DNA from: Candidatus Villigracilis propinquus | GTDB lineage: Bacteria; Chloroflexota; Anaerolineae; Anaerolineales; Villigracilaceae | Direction: 5' to 3' | Length of the DNA stretch: 64,000 bases | Assembly: GCA_016714565.1 (NCBI GenBank) | Contig: JADKDM010000001.1 | Coordinates: 124,001 to 188,000, forward strand | Shown: piece after piece, positions 53,323 through 61,306 of the stretch | How positions within the stretch are numbered: the first letter of the stretch is position 1 | Layout: each line of letters opens with the position of its first letter | Notes under the pieces: model-generated | Databases searched by the model: none | What the model saw: the letters and a program-made list of their open reading frames with translations, nothing else | What the model was told of the DNA's origin: nothing | Program-made: the position numbers and the translations under genes

Positions 53323-53889
53323 TTACCCGTTTTGATACAAAAACCATGATGAGGCACGTTCACGCTTGTCAAAGCCGTCTGTGCGGGAGAGCAGGGTCAA
53401 GCCTCGGGCTGGGATCATGTCCAGGTCGGCGTCAACAAGCCCGTGCGGAGGAAGATGCGGCTCGGGTCTGAAGAATCCGTACATGAGCCAGAATCCGCCT
53501 GGGGCGAGGACGCGGGTCAGTTGAGTCAGGTAATCTGCTTTATTCTCCATGCCGTGAAAGCAGCCTATATCCAGCGCGAGGTCAAATTGCCCGTGGACCT
53601 TTTTCATTTGGGTGGCGTCGTCGGTGAAGACATTGGCCTGAATGCCTGCGCGTTTTATTTTTTGTTTTGCCATGTTAATGGCGCGGGATGCAAAATCAAA
53701 GCCGGTTGCCTGCCAGCCTGCGTTCACCAATGTGATGACGTTTGTACCAGTGCCGCAGCCGATATCAAGCGCGTGTCCGGCAGGATGGCTGGCTATGAAA
53801 TCGTATAACTCTGGAGGGGTGATGCCGGTATCCCACGGGGCTTTGCCGAAATAGGAGAGGTTGAATTGTAGGCGTTTGAGAAGATTCAT
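53323..53889 (-). CDS. Class I SAM-dependent methyltransferase
   Basis: 188 residues. ALDIGCGTGTNVITL is SAM motif I, with WQATGFDFASRAI (motif II) and FDLALDIGCFHGM. The ATG overlaps the stop of the thioredoxin-like gene (ATGA). Close to the ~190-residue tellurite-resistance/thiol-type methyltransferase group. Substrate not known; the redox neighbour suggests a thiol or metalloid, but that is inference. Confidence 0.85.
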   Translation of the reverse strand: MNLLKRLQFNLSYFGKAPWDTGITPPELYDFIASHPAGHALDIGCGTGTNVITLVNAGWQATGFDFASRAINMAKQKIKRAGIQANVFTDDATQMKKVHGQFDLALDIGCFHGMENKADYLTQLTRVLAPGGFWLMYGFFRPEPHLPPHGLVDADLDMIPARGLTLLSRTDGFDKRERASSWFLYQNG

Positions 53890-54368
53890 TGGATCGAGTC
53901 GCGCACTTTTTGCGGGTCAAATTCACCGATGGTGCGCCAGACTTCATTACCTTCTGCGTCGAAAAAGATGAAGGTTGGGGTGAAATCAAAATCGTACACG
54001 GGGGCAAGTTCCATGCCTGTTTGATCTTGAATGTTCAGGCGAATGATGTGGATCTGGTCGCCAAGTTCTGCTTCGAGCTCGTCAACGACGGGCTTAATCG
54101 CGGTGCAGCCAATTCAATATGGAGATTGGAATTCAAGCAGGACGGGTGTTCCATTTCCGATCATAGCTTGCACCTTTTTTGCATCTTCCATCAGAGGGGT
54201 CTGGCGCGGGTGCAAAATACTCCAGGCTGCTACAAGCCCCAGGATGATAACGCCAAAGGCAAGATAATCATTCCATTTCGGTTTGTTTGTCAACAGAATG
54301 AGGCCTGCCACCAGCGTAAAGACAACTGCCATGGTGATAAAGGAATATTGGTTGGTTAGCAAATTCAT
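53886..54368 (-). CDS. Membrane-anchored thioredoxin-like protein, candidate selenoprotein (UxxC)
   Basis: Read through an in-frame TGA (54114-54116) the gene gives 160 residues; without read-through it stops at 84. Two TM helices (about 10-27, 33-52), then a thioredoxin-like fold: PVLLEFQSPY, U85-I86-G87-C88, TAIKPVVDELEAEL, and the cis-Pro segment DFDFTPTFIFFD. The TGA stands exactly at the first redox Cys, so the active site would be Sec-x-x-Cys. A small stem-loop (CGTC-GTT-GACG, loop starting with G about 28 nt after TGA) fits the bacterial SECIS distance. It could also be a mutated Cys codon or sequencing error. Start ATG at 54368. Stop overlaps the methyltransferase start. Confidence 0.7.
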
Positions 54369-54454
54369 GATGTTCTCAGGGTTGAAATGCAGTGAAAATA
54401 GGATGTTTTCCGGAAGTCTGTAAATGTCATGTTTTATCTGTGACGCTTCACACT

Positions 54455-54483
54455 TTGACAATTCAATTGAGTTCTTTTACAAT
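54455..54483 (+). promoter_or_regulatory. Sigma-70 promoter for the EF-G gene
   Basis: TTGACA (54455-54460), 17-nt spacer, TACAAT (54478-54483), about 55 nt before ATG. Confidence 0.8.
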
Positions 54484-54536
54484 CGTGCAACGCTTTACCG
54501 CTTTACATCCTACATCTTATAGGAAGGGCTTTTTCG

Positions 54537-56618
54537 ATGAAAGAGTATACCACCGAGTTTCTTCGCAACGTTGCGCTTGTCTCGCACGGAGGTGCGGGCA
54601 AGACGATGTTAGCGGAGGCATTTCTTCATGCCACGGGGGCAACGACCCGCCTCGGCAAGGTCGAGGACGGAACGACGGTTTCAGACTATGACGATGAGGA
54701 ACACCGTCGAAAAATATCCATCTATTCAAGCGTAATTCCCATAGAGCACCGCGATTACAAGATAAATGTTATTGACGCGCCAGGCTACACTGATTTCGTA
54801 GGCGAGATGATCTCCGCCTTGAGTGTTGCTGATGGCGCGATTATTTTAGTAGATGCGGTCTCCGGTATTGAAGTGGGCACAGAACTTGCCTGGCGTCATG
54901 CCGATGAATTCAAGCTGCCGCGCTTCTTTGTGATCAATAAAATGGATCGTGACAATGCTGATTTTGAAGGCACCTATGAGGCGATCGCAGAATTCGTGCG
55001 CGCCCGTGGAAAACGTGCTCTGCAGGTACACCTTCCCATCGGTGAAAAACAGAATTTCAAAGGTGTTGTAGATATCATCGGTATGAAATCTTATATCGGC
55101 GATGGAAAGATTACCGGCGAGATTCCTGATGAATTAAAAGAAGCGGCGGAAAAAGCCCACTTTGCGCTCGTGGAAGCGGCGGCAGAGGGCGAAGACGAGT
55201 TGATGGAAAAATATCTCGAGAACGGTTCTCTCACCGACGCCGAGATGGTGCGTGGACTTGAAGATGTGGTCTACGCTGGAGAATTCGTCCCTGTGTTCTG
55301 TGCAGCCGGTGGACATGAAGTGGGCGCCATTGCTCTGCTCAATGACATCATCGATTTACTTCCTTCCCCGTTGCAGGCTCCCAAGCGTGTTGCCCAAGGC
55401 AAAAGCGGTGAAGAGGAATTGAAAGCCTCAGACACCGCACCTTTGGCTGCTTATGTTTGGAAAACCACCGCTGATCCATTTGTCGGTAAGATGACCTATT
55501 TCCGCGTGTTTTCCGGTACTGTTCAGGCCGATGCGCATGTGTGGAATCAAACGAAAAGTGCGGATGAGCGTGTATCTGGTTTACATTTCCATCGTGGCAA
55601 GGAAGTGATCCCGGCAAAAGTGATCCACGCTGGTGACATTGCTGCTGTTTCAAAATTGAATGCAACCGCCACGGGCGATACCTTCTGCGAAAAGGGGCAT
55701 CCGCTCACCATTGAAAAACCGAAATTCCCTGCGGCCTTGTATCGTGTGGCGATCACCCCGAAGAGTCAGGCAGATGCCGCAAAGATCTCCCCGACCTTGA
55801 CCAAGCTCTGCGAAGAGGATGTGACTCTCCAATGGGAAAATGACCACATCACACACGAAACCGTTTTGAAGGGTTTGGGTGATCAGCACATTGACGTTGC
55901 GCTGCACCGTGCCCAGGCTAAATTCCAGGTAGGCCTTGGGACGCATGAGCCGCGCGTACCGTACCGCGAAGGAATTACACGCAAAGCCAGTGGTCAATAC
56001 CGCCACAAGAAGCAAAGCGGTGGTTCAGGTCAATTTGGCGAAGTACACCTTCGTATTGAACCTCTTCCTTCCGCCGACTTTGAATTTGCAGATGAACTCG
56101 TTGGGATGAACCTGTCCAAGTCTTACCTGCCCCCGATCGAAAAGGGCATCAAGGCGACGATGGAACGCGGCGCGTTTGCCGGTTATCCGATGAGCAATGT
56201 CAAAGTGATCGTGTATGACGGCAAGGAACATGAAGTAGATTCCAAGCCTCTCGCATTTGAAATCGCGGGCCGTGAAGCCTTCAAGCTTGCCGTGCAGGAA
56301 GCCGGCCCCGTTTTGTTCGAGCCGATCATGACCATCCGTGTGACGGTTCCTGATGCGAACATGGGTGATGTGATGAGCGACCTCAACACCCGCCGTGGCC
56401 GCGTTCAAGGCACGGATTCGGAATTCGGAAACACCGTTATTGTGGCGCATGTTCCGCTGGCTGAGTTGCTGCGCTACACCACGCAGCTCCGCTCCATCAC
56501 TGGCGGCCGCGGCTACTTCTCGATGGACTTCGATCACTATGATACGGTTCCATCTCATATCACCGGCCCGATCATCGAAGCGCACAAGAAGGAAATGGAA
56601 GCCAAGAAGGAAGAATAA
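54537..56618 (+). CDS. Elongation factor G-like translational GTPase (second type)
   Basis: 693 residues, the full EF-G domain set. G1 is SHGGAGKTML, G2 in the DDEEHRRKISIYSS region, G3 DAPGYTDF, G4 NKMDRDNADF. Domains II-V follow, with domain IV carrying KSYLPPIEKGI. G1 differs from the standard AHIDAGKTT of main EF-G and matches the EF-G-2-type proteins, so this may be a specialised second copy; whether another fusA exists elsewhere cannot be seen. Strong promoter upstream and terminator downstream. Confidence 0.88.
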   Translation: MKEYTTEFLRNVALVSHGGAGKTMLAEAFLHATGATTRLGKVEDGTTVSDYDDEEHRRKISIYSSVIPIEHRDYKINVIDAPGYTDFVGEMISALSVADGAIILVDAVSGIEVGTELAWRHADEFKLPRFFVINKMDRDNADFEGTYEAIAEFVRARGKRALQVHLPIGEKQNFKGVVDIIGMKSYIGDGKITGEIPDELKEAAEKAHFALVEAAAEGEDELMEKYLENGSLTDAEMVRGLEDVVYAGEFVPVFCAAGGHEVGAIALLNDIIDLLPSPLQAPKRVAQGKSGEEELKASDTAPLAAYVWKTTADPFVGKMTYFRVFSGTVQADAHVWNQTKSADERVSGLHFHRGKEVIPAKVIHAGDIAAVSKLNATATGDTFCEKGHPLTIEKPKFPAALYRVAITPKSQADAAKISPTLTKLCEEDVTLQWENDHITHETVLKGLGDQHIDVALHRAQAKFQVGLGTHEPRVPYREGITRKASGQYRHKKQSGGSGQFGEVHLRIEPLPSADFEFADELVGMNLSKSYLPPIEKGIKATMERGAFAGYPMSNVKVIVYDGKEHEVDSKPLAFEIAGREAFKLAVQEAGPVLFEPIMTIRVTVPDANMGDVMSDLNTRRGRVQGTDSEFGNTVIVAHVPLAELLRYTTQLRSITGGRGYFSMDFDHYDTVPSHITGPIIEAHKKEMEAKKEE

Positions 56619-56697
56619 TTATGTCACACCTGCACTGGCGTGCAGCGCAAGTGTTGCGAGCCGCGTATTTTTGCGGCGAAGCAATCTCATGTTAGTG

Positions 56698-56734
56698 AAA
56701 TCCCCGAGGCGTTTTGCTTCGGGGATTTTTTTTA
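56698..56734 (+). terminator. Terminator of the EF-G gene
   Basis: AAATCCCCGAGGC pairs with GCTTCGGGGATTT over TTTT, followed by T8. Confidence 0.88.
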
Positions 56735-56737
56735 TTG

Positions 56738-56800
56738 GACAATAGACGACAGACCACGGACTATGGTCTGTCGTCTATTGTCTGTGGTCTGATGTGCAGG
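56738..56800. repeat. Palindromic heptamer repeat
   Basis: GACAATA GACGACA GACCACG GACTATG followed by the complementary GTCTGTC GTCTATT GTCTGTG GTCTGAT: 19-bp perfect stem (56738-56782). Its counterpart lies at 57474 after the next gene. Confidence 0.85.
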
Positions 56801-56824
56801 GTTCTCCATGATAAAATCGCACCC

Positions 56825-57472
56825 ATGAATCGAACCATTCTTCTTATCGTAGCTCTTGTTGCTGTTTCACTCGCCTGTGCCCTGACGCCGTCCACAAATA
56901 CTGTGCAACCATCAGTGCCTTCCGGCGGTGTGTTGTATCAGGATGATTTTTCGCGCAACAGCTCAGGTTGGAATCGTATGCAGGCCAATGAAGGCATCAT
57001 GGATTATGACGCTGGCGGTTTCCGAATCCTGGTCAATGCACTGCAAACCAATTTTTGGACATCCCCGAGCCGGAATTTTACCGATGTGCGTATTGAAGTG
57101 GATGAGGGTAAGTTAGCCGGTCCCGATGAAAACCGCATTGGATTGGTTTGTCGATTCAACGGCAGTGATTATTATTTTTTCATTATTTCCAGTGACGGTT
57201 ACTACGGCGTGGGCCTCTTCTCAGGTGGAAAAGCTGCCCTGCTTGGACAGTCTGAAATGCAGCTTTCTGAAAATATCAACAAAGGCCTTGCGATCAACCA
57301 TCTGCGGGCTGATTGTGTGGGCAGCACCCTTACTTTTTATGTGAACGGTTTTCAAGTGGCGCAGGCACAGGATTCCACGCTTGCTTCGGGTGATGTCGGT
57401 ATTCTGGCCGGCACATTCGCCACCCCCGGCGTGGATATTGTCTTCGATAATTTTGTGGTGTTGCAGCCCTAA
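56825..57472 (+). CDS. Lipoprotein with LamG/DUF1080-like beta-sandwich
   Basis: 215 residues from the ATG at 56825. Lipobox VSLAC (Cys18) and short linker. The mature domain (LYQDDFSRNSSGWNRM... GIMDYDAGGFRILV... FYVNGFQVAQAQDSTLASGDVGILAG) has the pattern of concanavalin-like or 3-keto-disaccharide hydrolase-type (DUF1080) sandwiches: DDF, GWN, GLVCRF, YFFIISSDGYYGVGL, LTFYVNG, VDIVFDNFVV. Surface exposed; may bind sugars. Bordered on both sides by palindromic heptamer repeats. Confidence 0.82.
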   Translation: MNRTILLIVALVAVSLACALTPSTNTVQPSVPSGGVLYQDDFSRNSSGWNRMQANEGIMDYDAGGFRILVNALQTNFWTSPSRNFTDVRIEVDEGKLAGPDENRIGLVCRFNGSDYYFFIISSDGYYGVGLFSGGKAALLGQSEMQLSENINKGLAINHLRADCVGSTLTFYVNGFQVAQAQDSTLASGDVGILAGTFATPGVDIVFDNFVVLQP

Positions 57473-57473
57473 C

Positions 57474-57530
57474 GGACGATAGACGATGGACAACAGACCG
57501 CGGTCTGTCGTCCATCGTCCACGGTCAACG
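57474..57530. repeat. Palindromic heptamer repeat (second copy)
   Basis: GACGATA GACGATG GACAACA GACCGCG, then GTCTGTC GTCCATC GTCCACG GTCAACG. Nearly perfect palindrome (57487-57525), closely related to the element at 56738. Confidence 0.85.
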
Positions 57531-57531
57531 A

Positions 57532-58800
57532 ATGAAAATTTTTCTCGATACCATCGGTTGCAGACTGAATCAAGCGGAGATCGAAAGCATGGCGCGTCAG
57601 TTTCGCGCGGCGGGGCATGAGATCGTCGCTTATGCTGAAGCAGCGGATATGGCTGTGGTCAACACTTGCGCGGTCACCACGCAAGCTGCTTCCGATTCGC
57701 GCAGCAAGATCCGTAACATTGCGCGCGCGGGGGTTGAGCAAATTATTCCCACAGGCTGCTGGACGACCCTTCAACCAAAAGAAGCTGCCGCACTTCCGAA
57801 TGTGTTGCGCGTGGTCACCAACGACCAAAAAGATTCCCTAGTCCCTACAACATTAAACCTTGAACCTTCGACCTTCGATCTCGAACCCATCGACCGCACT
57901 CCCATCCCCGGTTTGCATCGCCGTACGCGCGCCTTTATCAAAGTGCAGGATGGCTGTGATAACAAATGTACATTTTGCATCACTACCATTGCGCGCGGCG
58001 AGGGACGTTCCCGTCCGCTGGCGGATGTGATTTCGGATATCAACTCTGCGCTCGCTGGCGATTCAAAGGAAATAGTTTTAACTGGTGTGCATCTCGGCTC
58101 GTGGGGACAAGACCTCAATCATCACCTGCGTGATCTGGTCAACGCCATTTTGCGCGAAACGGATGTGAAGCGATTAAGACTCTCGTCCCTCGAACCGTGG
58201 GATTTGGATGCTGATTTCTTCTCGCTTTGGAATGACAAGCGCCTCATGCCGCACCTGCACCTGCCACTACAATCTGGAAGTGAATCCACGCTGCGGCGGA
58301 TGGCTCGCAAGACCACGCCCGCATCCTTCCGTGAGTTGGTCAACGCCGCAAGAGATGTGATGCCTGATGCCGCCATCACCACAGACATCATTGCTGGTTT
58401 CCCCGGCGAGACGGAAGAAGAATTTGCGGAGACATTGGACTTCGTCAAAGAGATGCAATTCACGGGCGGGCATGTCTTTTCGTATTCGCCGCGTCCCGGT
58501 ACAGGGGCGGCAAAGATGAAGGGGCAGATCAAGCCCGAGTTAAGAAAGAGGCGGAATCACATCTTGCAGGAAGCGATCGAAGAGTCCGCAAAAATCTATC
58601 GCGAAAAATTCATCGGACAGAAAATGTCCGTGCTGTGGGAATCCACGACGGAGTACGGCGAATACGGCTGGCGCATGGAAGGCTGGACGGGGAATTATCT
58701 GCGCGTGTCTGCGAATGCGCCTTCGCCGCGTTGGAACGAGGTGGACGAAGTGGAGTTGCAGGAAGTGGATGGAGAAAAGCTGAAAGGCGCGATTCTGTAA
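57532..58800 (+). CDS. mtaB: tRNA (t6A37) methylthiotransferase MtaB-like
   Basis: 422 residues. A radical SAM methylthiotransferase that modifies t6A37 in tRNA. N-terminal UPF0004 domain with Cys10 (TIGCRLN), NTCAVT and PTGCWT; radical SAM motif CDNKCTFC (Cys142, Cys146, Cys149); ARGEGRSRP, and the TRAM-like C-terminus. TIGCRLN and CxxxCxxC are hallmarks of MtaB rather than MiaB. A heptamer repeat is in frame between the two domains (57838-57893). The upstream gap is only 60 nt and made of the palindromic repeat. Confidence 0.92.
   Translation: MKIFLDTIGCRLNQAEIESMARQFRAAGHEIVAYAEAADMAVVNTCAVTTQAASDSRSKIRNIARAGVEQIIPTGCWTTLQPKEAAALPNVLRVVTNDQKDSLVPTTLNLEPSTFDLEPIDRTPIPGLHRRTRAFIKVQDGCDNKCTFCITTIARGEGRSRPLADVISDINSALAGDSKEIVLTGVHLGSWGQDLNHHLRDLVNAILRETDVKRLRLSSLEPWDLDADFFSLWNDKRLMPHLHLPLQSGSESTLRRMARKTTPASFRELVNAARDVMPDAAITTDIIAGFPGETEEEFAETLDFVKEMQFTGGHVFSYSPRPGTGAAKMKGQIKPELRKRRNHILQEAIEESAKIYREKFIGQKMSVLWESTTEYGEYGWRMEGWTGNYLRVSANAPSPRWNEVDEVELQEVDGEKLKGAIL
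57838..57893. repeat. Degenerate heptamer repeat inside mtaB
   Basis: ACATTAA ACCTTGA ACCTTCG ACCTTCG ATCTCGA ACCCATC: about six units, in frame between the UPF0004 and radical SAM domains (encoding TTLNLEPSTFDLEPID). Confidence 0.8.
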
Positions 58801-58812
58801 CGAATGTCACTA

Positions 58813-58854
58813 TTTGAAAGTATGGGTGGGAATGTATAATTTGTTAGACAAATT
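58813..58854 (+). promoter_or_regulatory. Promoter and palindromic operator candidate for folD
   Basis: TATAAT at 58835-58840 with a weak TTTGAA (58813-58818) 16 nt before. AATTTGT-TAG-ACAAATT (58838-58854), a perfect 7-bp inverted repeat, overlaps the -10 and the start region, so a repressor could bind there. Confidence 0.55.
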
Positions 58855-58874
58855 CATACAAAAGGAGCAAACTC

Positions 58875-59786
58875 ATGACGGCTCAATTAATTGACGGAAC
58901 TGCAATCGCGCAAAAAGTGCGTGACGGAGTAAAGGAAAAAGTTGCCAAGCGAATCGCGGAGGGGAAGTCCCAACCGGGGTTGGCGACCGTTTTGGTGGGC
59001 GAGAGAATTGACTCTGCGACATACGTTAGCATGAAGCAAAAGGCTTGCGCTGAATTGGGGATGACATCTTTTCACCATCCCACCCCTGCGGATATTTCAC
59101 AGGAAGACCTCGAAAAACTTATCACGGAATTGAATGCCGATCCGAAAGTGCATGGCATTCTTGTGCAATTGCCTTTGCCCGCTCATTTGGATGAAGAACG
59201 CATTTTGCAGCTCATCAGCATTGAAAAAGATGTGGATGGGTTCTCGCCGATCAACCTTGGGCGTTTGGCGCAAAAGGGACGCGAGCCGTTGTTCGTTCCA
59301 TGCACTCCTTATGGATGCATTTATCTTCTCAAAGAAGCTGGCGTGAAGATCGCTGGCGCAAATGCAGTGGTGTTGGGACGCTCGAATATCGTCGGTATGC
59401 CTGCCGCTTTGCTGCTCATCAAAGAAAACGCAACCGTGACGGTTGTCCACTCGAAGACGAAGGATATTCCCGCAGTCATGCGCGATGCGGATATCATCAT
59501 TGCCGCGATCGGCCGTGCTGAAATGGTGCGCGGTGATTGGATCAAGCCCGGCGCAGCGGTCATTGATGTGGGCATCAACGGCATTCCGAAACTCAACCCC
59601 GATGGCACGCAGATGATCAGCCAGAAGACCGGCAAGCCGCTGCAAAGACTCGTTGGTGATGTCAACTTCGAGGAAGCGAAAGAAGTTGCCGGGTTCATTA
59701 CTCCTGTCCCGGGCGGTGTGGGGCCAATGACCATCGCGATGTTGATGGCAAACACATTGCGCGCAGCGGAAATTCAGGAAGCATAA
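58875..59786 (+). CDS. folD: Methylenetetrahydrofolate dehydrogenase / methenyltetrahydrofolate cyclohydrolase
   Basis: 303 residues. Converts 5,10-methylene-THF to 10-formyl-THF for one-carbon metabolism. Tyr50 and Lys54 (YVSMKQKA) are catalytic; VQLPLPAHLDEERIL, GRSNIVGMPAA (dinucleotide binding) and TPVPGGVGPMTIAMLMANT at the C-terminus are signature regions. AAAGGAGCAAAC precedes ATG. Standard length. Confidence 0.96.
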   Translation: MTAQLIDGTAIAQKVRDGVKEKVAKRIAEGKSQPGLATVLVGERIDSATYVSMKQKACAELGMTSFHHPTPADISQEDLEKLITELNADPKVHGILVQLPLPAHLDEERILQLISIEKDVDGFSPINLGRLAQKGREPLFVPCTPYGCIYLLKEAGVKIAGANAVVLGRSNIVGMPAALLLIKENATVTVVHSKTKDIPAVMRDADIIIAAIGRAEMVRGDWIKPGAAVIDVGINGIPKLNPDGTQMISQKTGKPLQRLVGDVNFEEAKEVAGFITPVPGGVGPMTIAMLMANTLRAAEIQEA

Positions 59787-59812
59787 AGAGTAAAAAGTAA
59801 GAAGTGAAATGT
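59786..59812. repeat. Short degenerate heptamer repeat after folD
   Basis: GAGTAAA AAGTAAG AAGTGAA ATGTGAA: four units overlapping the end of folD and running to its terminator. Confidence 0.45.
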
Positions 59813-59841
59813 GAAGTCCCGCTGAAAGGCGGGACTTATTT
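59813..59841 (+). terminator. Terminator of folD
   Basis: AAGTCCCGC and GCGGGACTT arms with TGAAAG loop, then TATTTTA. Confidence 0.75.
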
Positions 59842-59860
59842 TATAAAAGAGGAGAGCAGG

Positions 59861-60772
59861 ATGAAGAAGTTTTTGAAGTGGGTGGGGATCGTGTTGGGGG
59901 CGCTGGTGGGGTTGATCGTTATCGGGTTGGTCGTGATCTATTTCAACAGTCAATCACGGCTGACGCATGTGTTCGATATTCCAGAAGAGCAGGTGACCAT
60001 TCCAACCGATGCCGCGTCCATTGAAAATGGAAAGCACATTTTTCAATTCCGCGGGTGTGAGGCTTGTCACGGTGAGGATCTGCAAGGCACAGTCTATCTC
60101 GATGATCCCGCTGTCGGGAAGGTGATCTCAACGAATCTCACAACAGGCAAAGGCGGAGTCGGAGGCGACAGGACGGATGAGGAATGGGCGCGGGCGATTC
60201 GTCACGGTGTCCGCACGGATGGTACAGGGCTGCTATTCATGCCGTCCACCGAGTTCTATTATTTGAGCGACGAAGACTTGGGCGATGTGATCGCGTACAT
60301 CAAAAGCGTCCCGCCCGCGGACAATGAACAACCTGTCAGCCAGATTTCATTCACTGGACGTATCGTGATGACCTTGGTGAAGGGGATTACCTTCATCCCT
60401 GCCGAGTTGATCCCGCACCAAGCAGCGCGTCCCACCGCGCCGACAGTTGGTATCACACCCGAATATGGCGCCTATCTGACACAGTCCTGCCACGTCTGCC
60501 ACGGGATAACGATGTCCGGTGGTGTGATCCCCGGCTTCCCAGCCGATTGGCCGCCCGCACCGAATATCACTTTTGGCGGCGGTTCCGCCTTGCCCACATG
60601 GACAGAAGAGGAATTCATCAACACCATCCGCACAGGATTGACGCCCGAAGGAAAAGAATTGCGTGCCGCATACATGCCGTGGAATTCATACAAGTTCATG
60701 AGCGATGATGAGTTGAAAGCGACCTGGGTTTATTTGCAGTCTCTGCCGAAGTTGGAATATGGGAATCGATAG
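59861..60772 (+). CDS. Membrane-anchored dihaem cytochrome c
   Basis: 303 residues from the ATG at 59861 (GAGGAG upstream). TM anchor at about 8-28. Two haem c sites: CEACH (Cys66, Cys69, His70) and CHVCH (Cys210, Cys213, His214). Each lies in a small cytochrome c domain (GKHIFQFRGCEACHGEDLQG; FINTIRTGLTPEGKELRAAYMPWNSYKFM). Electron carrier on the outer face of the membrane; the partner is not in the window. Methionine ligands likely in the AYMPW-type segments. Confidence 0.88.
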   Translation: MKKFLKWVGIVLGALVGLIVIGLVVIYFNSQSRLTHVFDIPEEQVTIPTDAASIENGKHIFQFRGCEACHGEDLQGTVYLDDPAVGKVISTNLTTGKGGVGGDRTDEEWARAIRHGVRTDGTGLLFMPSTEFYYLSDEDLGDVIAYIKSVPPADNEQPVSQISFTGRIVMTLVKGITFIPAELIPHQAARPTAPTVGITPEYGAYLTQSCHVCHGITMSGGVIPGFPADWPPAPNITFGGGSALPTWTEEEFINTIRTGLTPEGKELRAAYMPWNSYKFMSDDELKATWVYLQSLPKLEYGNR

Positions 60773-60779
60773 GGGAAGA

Positions 60780-60812
60780 GCATTGTGATCAGTAGTCAGT
60801 AATCAGTGAACA
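60780..60812. repeat. Degenerate heptamer repeat after the cytochrome gene
   Basis: AGTAGTC AGTAATC AGTGAAC AGTCCC: four units, leading into a terminator hairpin. Confidence 0.65.
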
Positions 60813-60834
60813 GTCCCGTCAAATGGCGGGACTG
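60811..60834 (+). terminator. Terminator of the cytochrome gene
   Basis: CAGTCCCG pairs with CGGGACTG around TCAAATGG. The stem uses the last repeat unit. Confidence 0.65.
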
Positions 60835-60871
60835 TTAGATTCTTGCCCCAATTTTAGTGCTTCTGAAACCC

Positions 60872-60935
60872 TTGACGTACTGTCAAATCAGTACTATTAT
60901 TGATTTATTAGTAGTGTAGGTTTGATACTAGCGAA
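60872..60935 (+). promoter_or_regulatory. Promoter and operator region of the PadR-HAAS pair
   Basis: TTGACG (60872-60877), 17-nt spacer, TATTAT (60895-60900). Repeated ACTAT/TAGTAGT words around the -10 (60891-60915) form a partial dyad that would suit PadR self-repression. Confidence 0.55.
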
Positions 60936-60945
60936 AGGAGCAAGG

Positions 60946-61302
60946 ATGGCTGAAATTATTGCACAAACTAAAAAATTCCAAAAGGAATTGAATTCCGGCA
61001 CATCATCACTCGTGTTGTTGAGTGTGTTGAGCCGAAGCAAGGAGCCGATGTACGGCTACCAGATCGCAAAAATGCTGGAAGAGAGCGGGCCGGATATTCC
61101 CATGATGAAGCAGGGGACGTTGTACCCCGTGCTGCGCTCACTGGAAGAGAATGGCTTGCTGGAGAGTATTGTGGAGCCTTCTGTGTCAGGTCCGCCGCGC
61201 AGGTATTACAAGATCACAAGCGAAGGGCGCACTACGTTGGAAGAGTGGCTTGAAATTTGGAAACAAACCAAGAAGTTCGTGGACGCTATTTTGAAAGGAT
61301 GA
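60946..61302 (+). CDS. PadR-family transcription regulator
   Basis: 118 residues from the ATG at 60946 (AAAGGAGC upstream). Winged-helix DNA-binding domain: SSLVLLSVLSRSKEPMYGYQIAKML, QGTLYPVLRSLEENGLL and GPPRRYYKITSEGRTTLEEWL, the PadR signature. It likely represses its own unit and responds to a membrane or drug signal. The next gene begins 4 nt after its stop and encodes the HAAS-type membrane partner. Confidence 0.92.
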   Translation: MAEIIAQTKKFQKELNSGTSSLVLLSVLSRSKEPMYGYQIAKMLEESGPDIPMMKQGTLYPVLRSLEENGLLESIVEPSVSGPPRRYYKITSEGRTTLEEWLEIWKQTKKFVDAILKG

Positions 61303-61306
61303 CCCC

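Noticed and set aside
54114..54461. Short stand-alone membrane peptide ending at TGA
   Set aside because: The frame continues as a complete thioredoxin half after the TGA, so the short version is better seen as a read-through gene.
56630..56697. TGCAGCGCAAG/GCGGCGAAGC region as a possible second hairpin after the EF-G gene
   Set aside because: Arms do not pair well; only the hairpin at 56698 has stem and T run.
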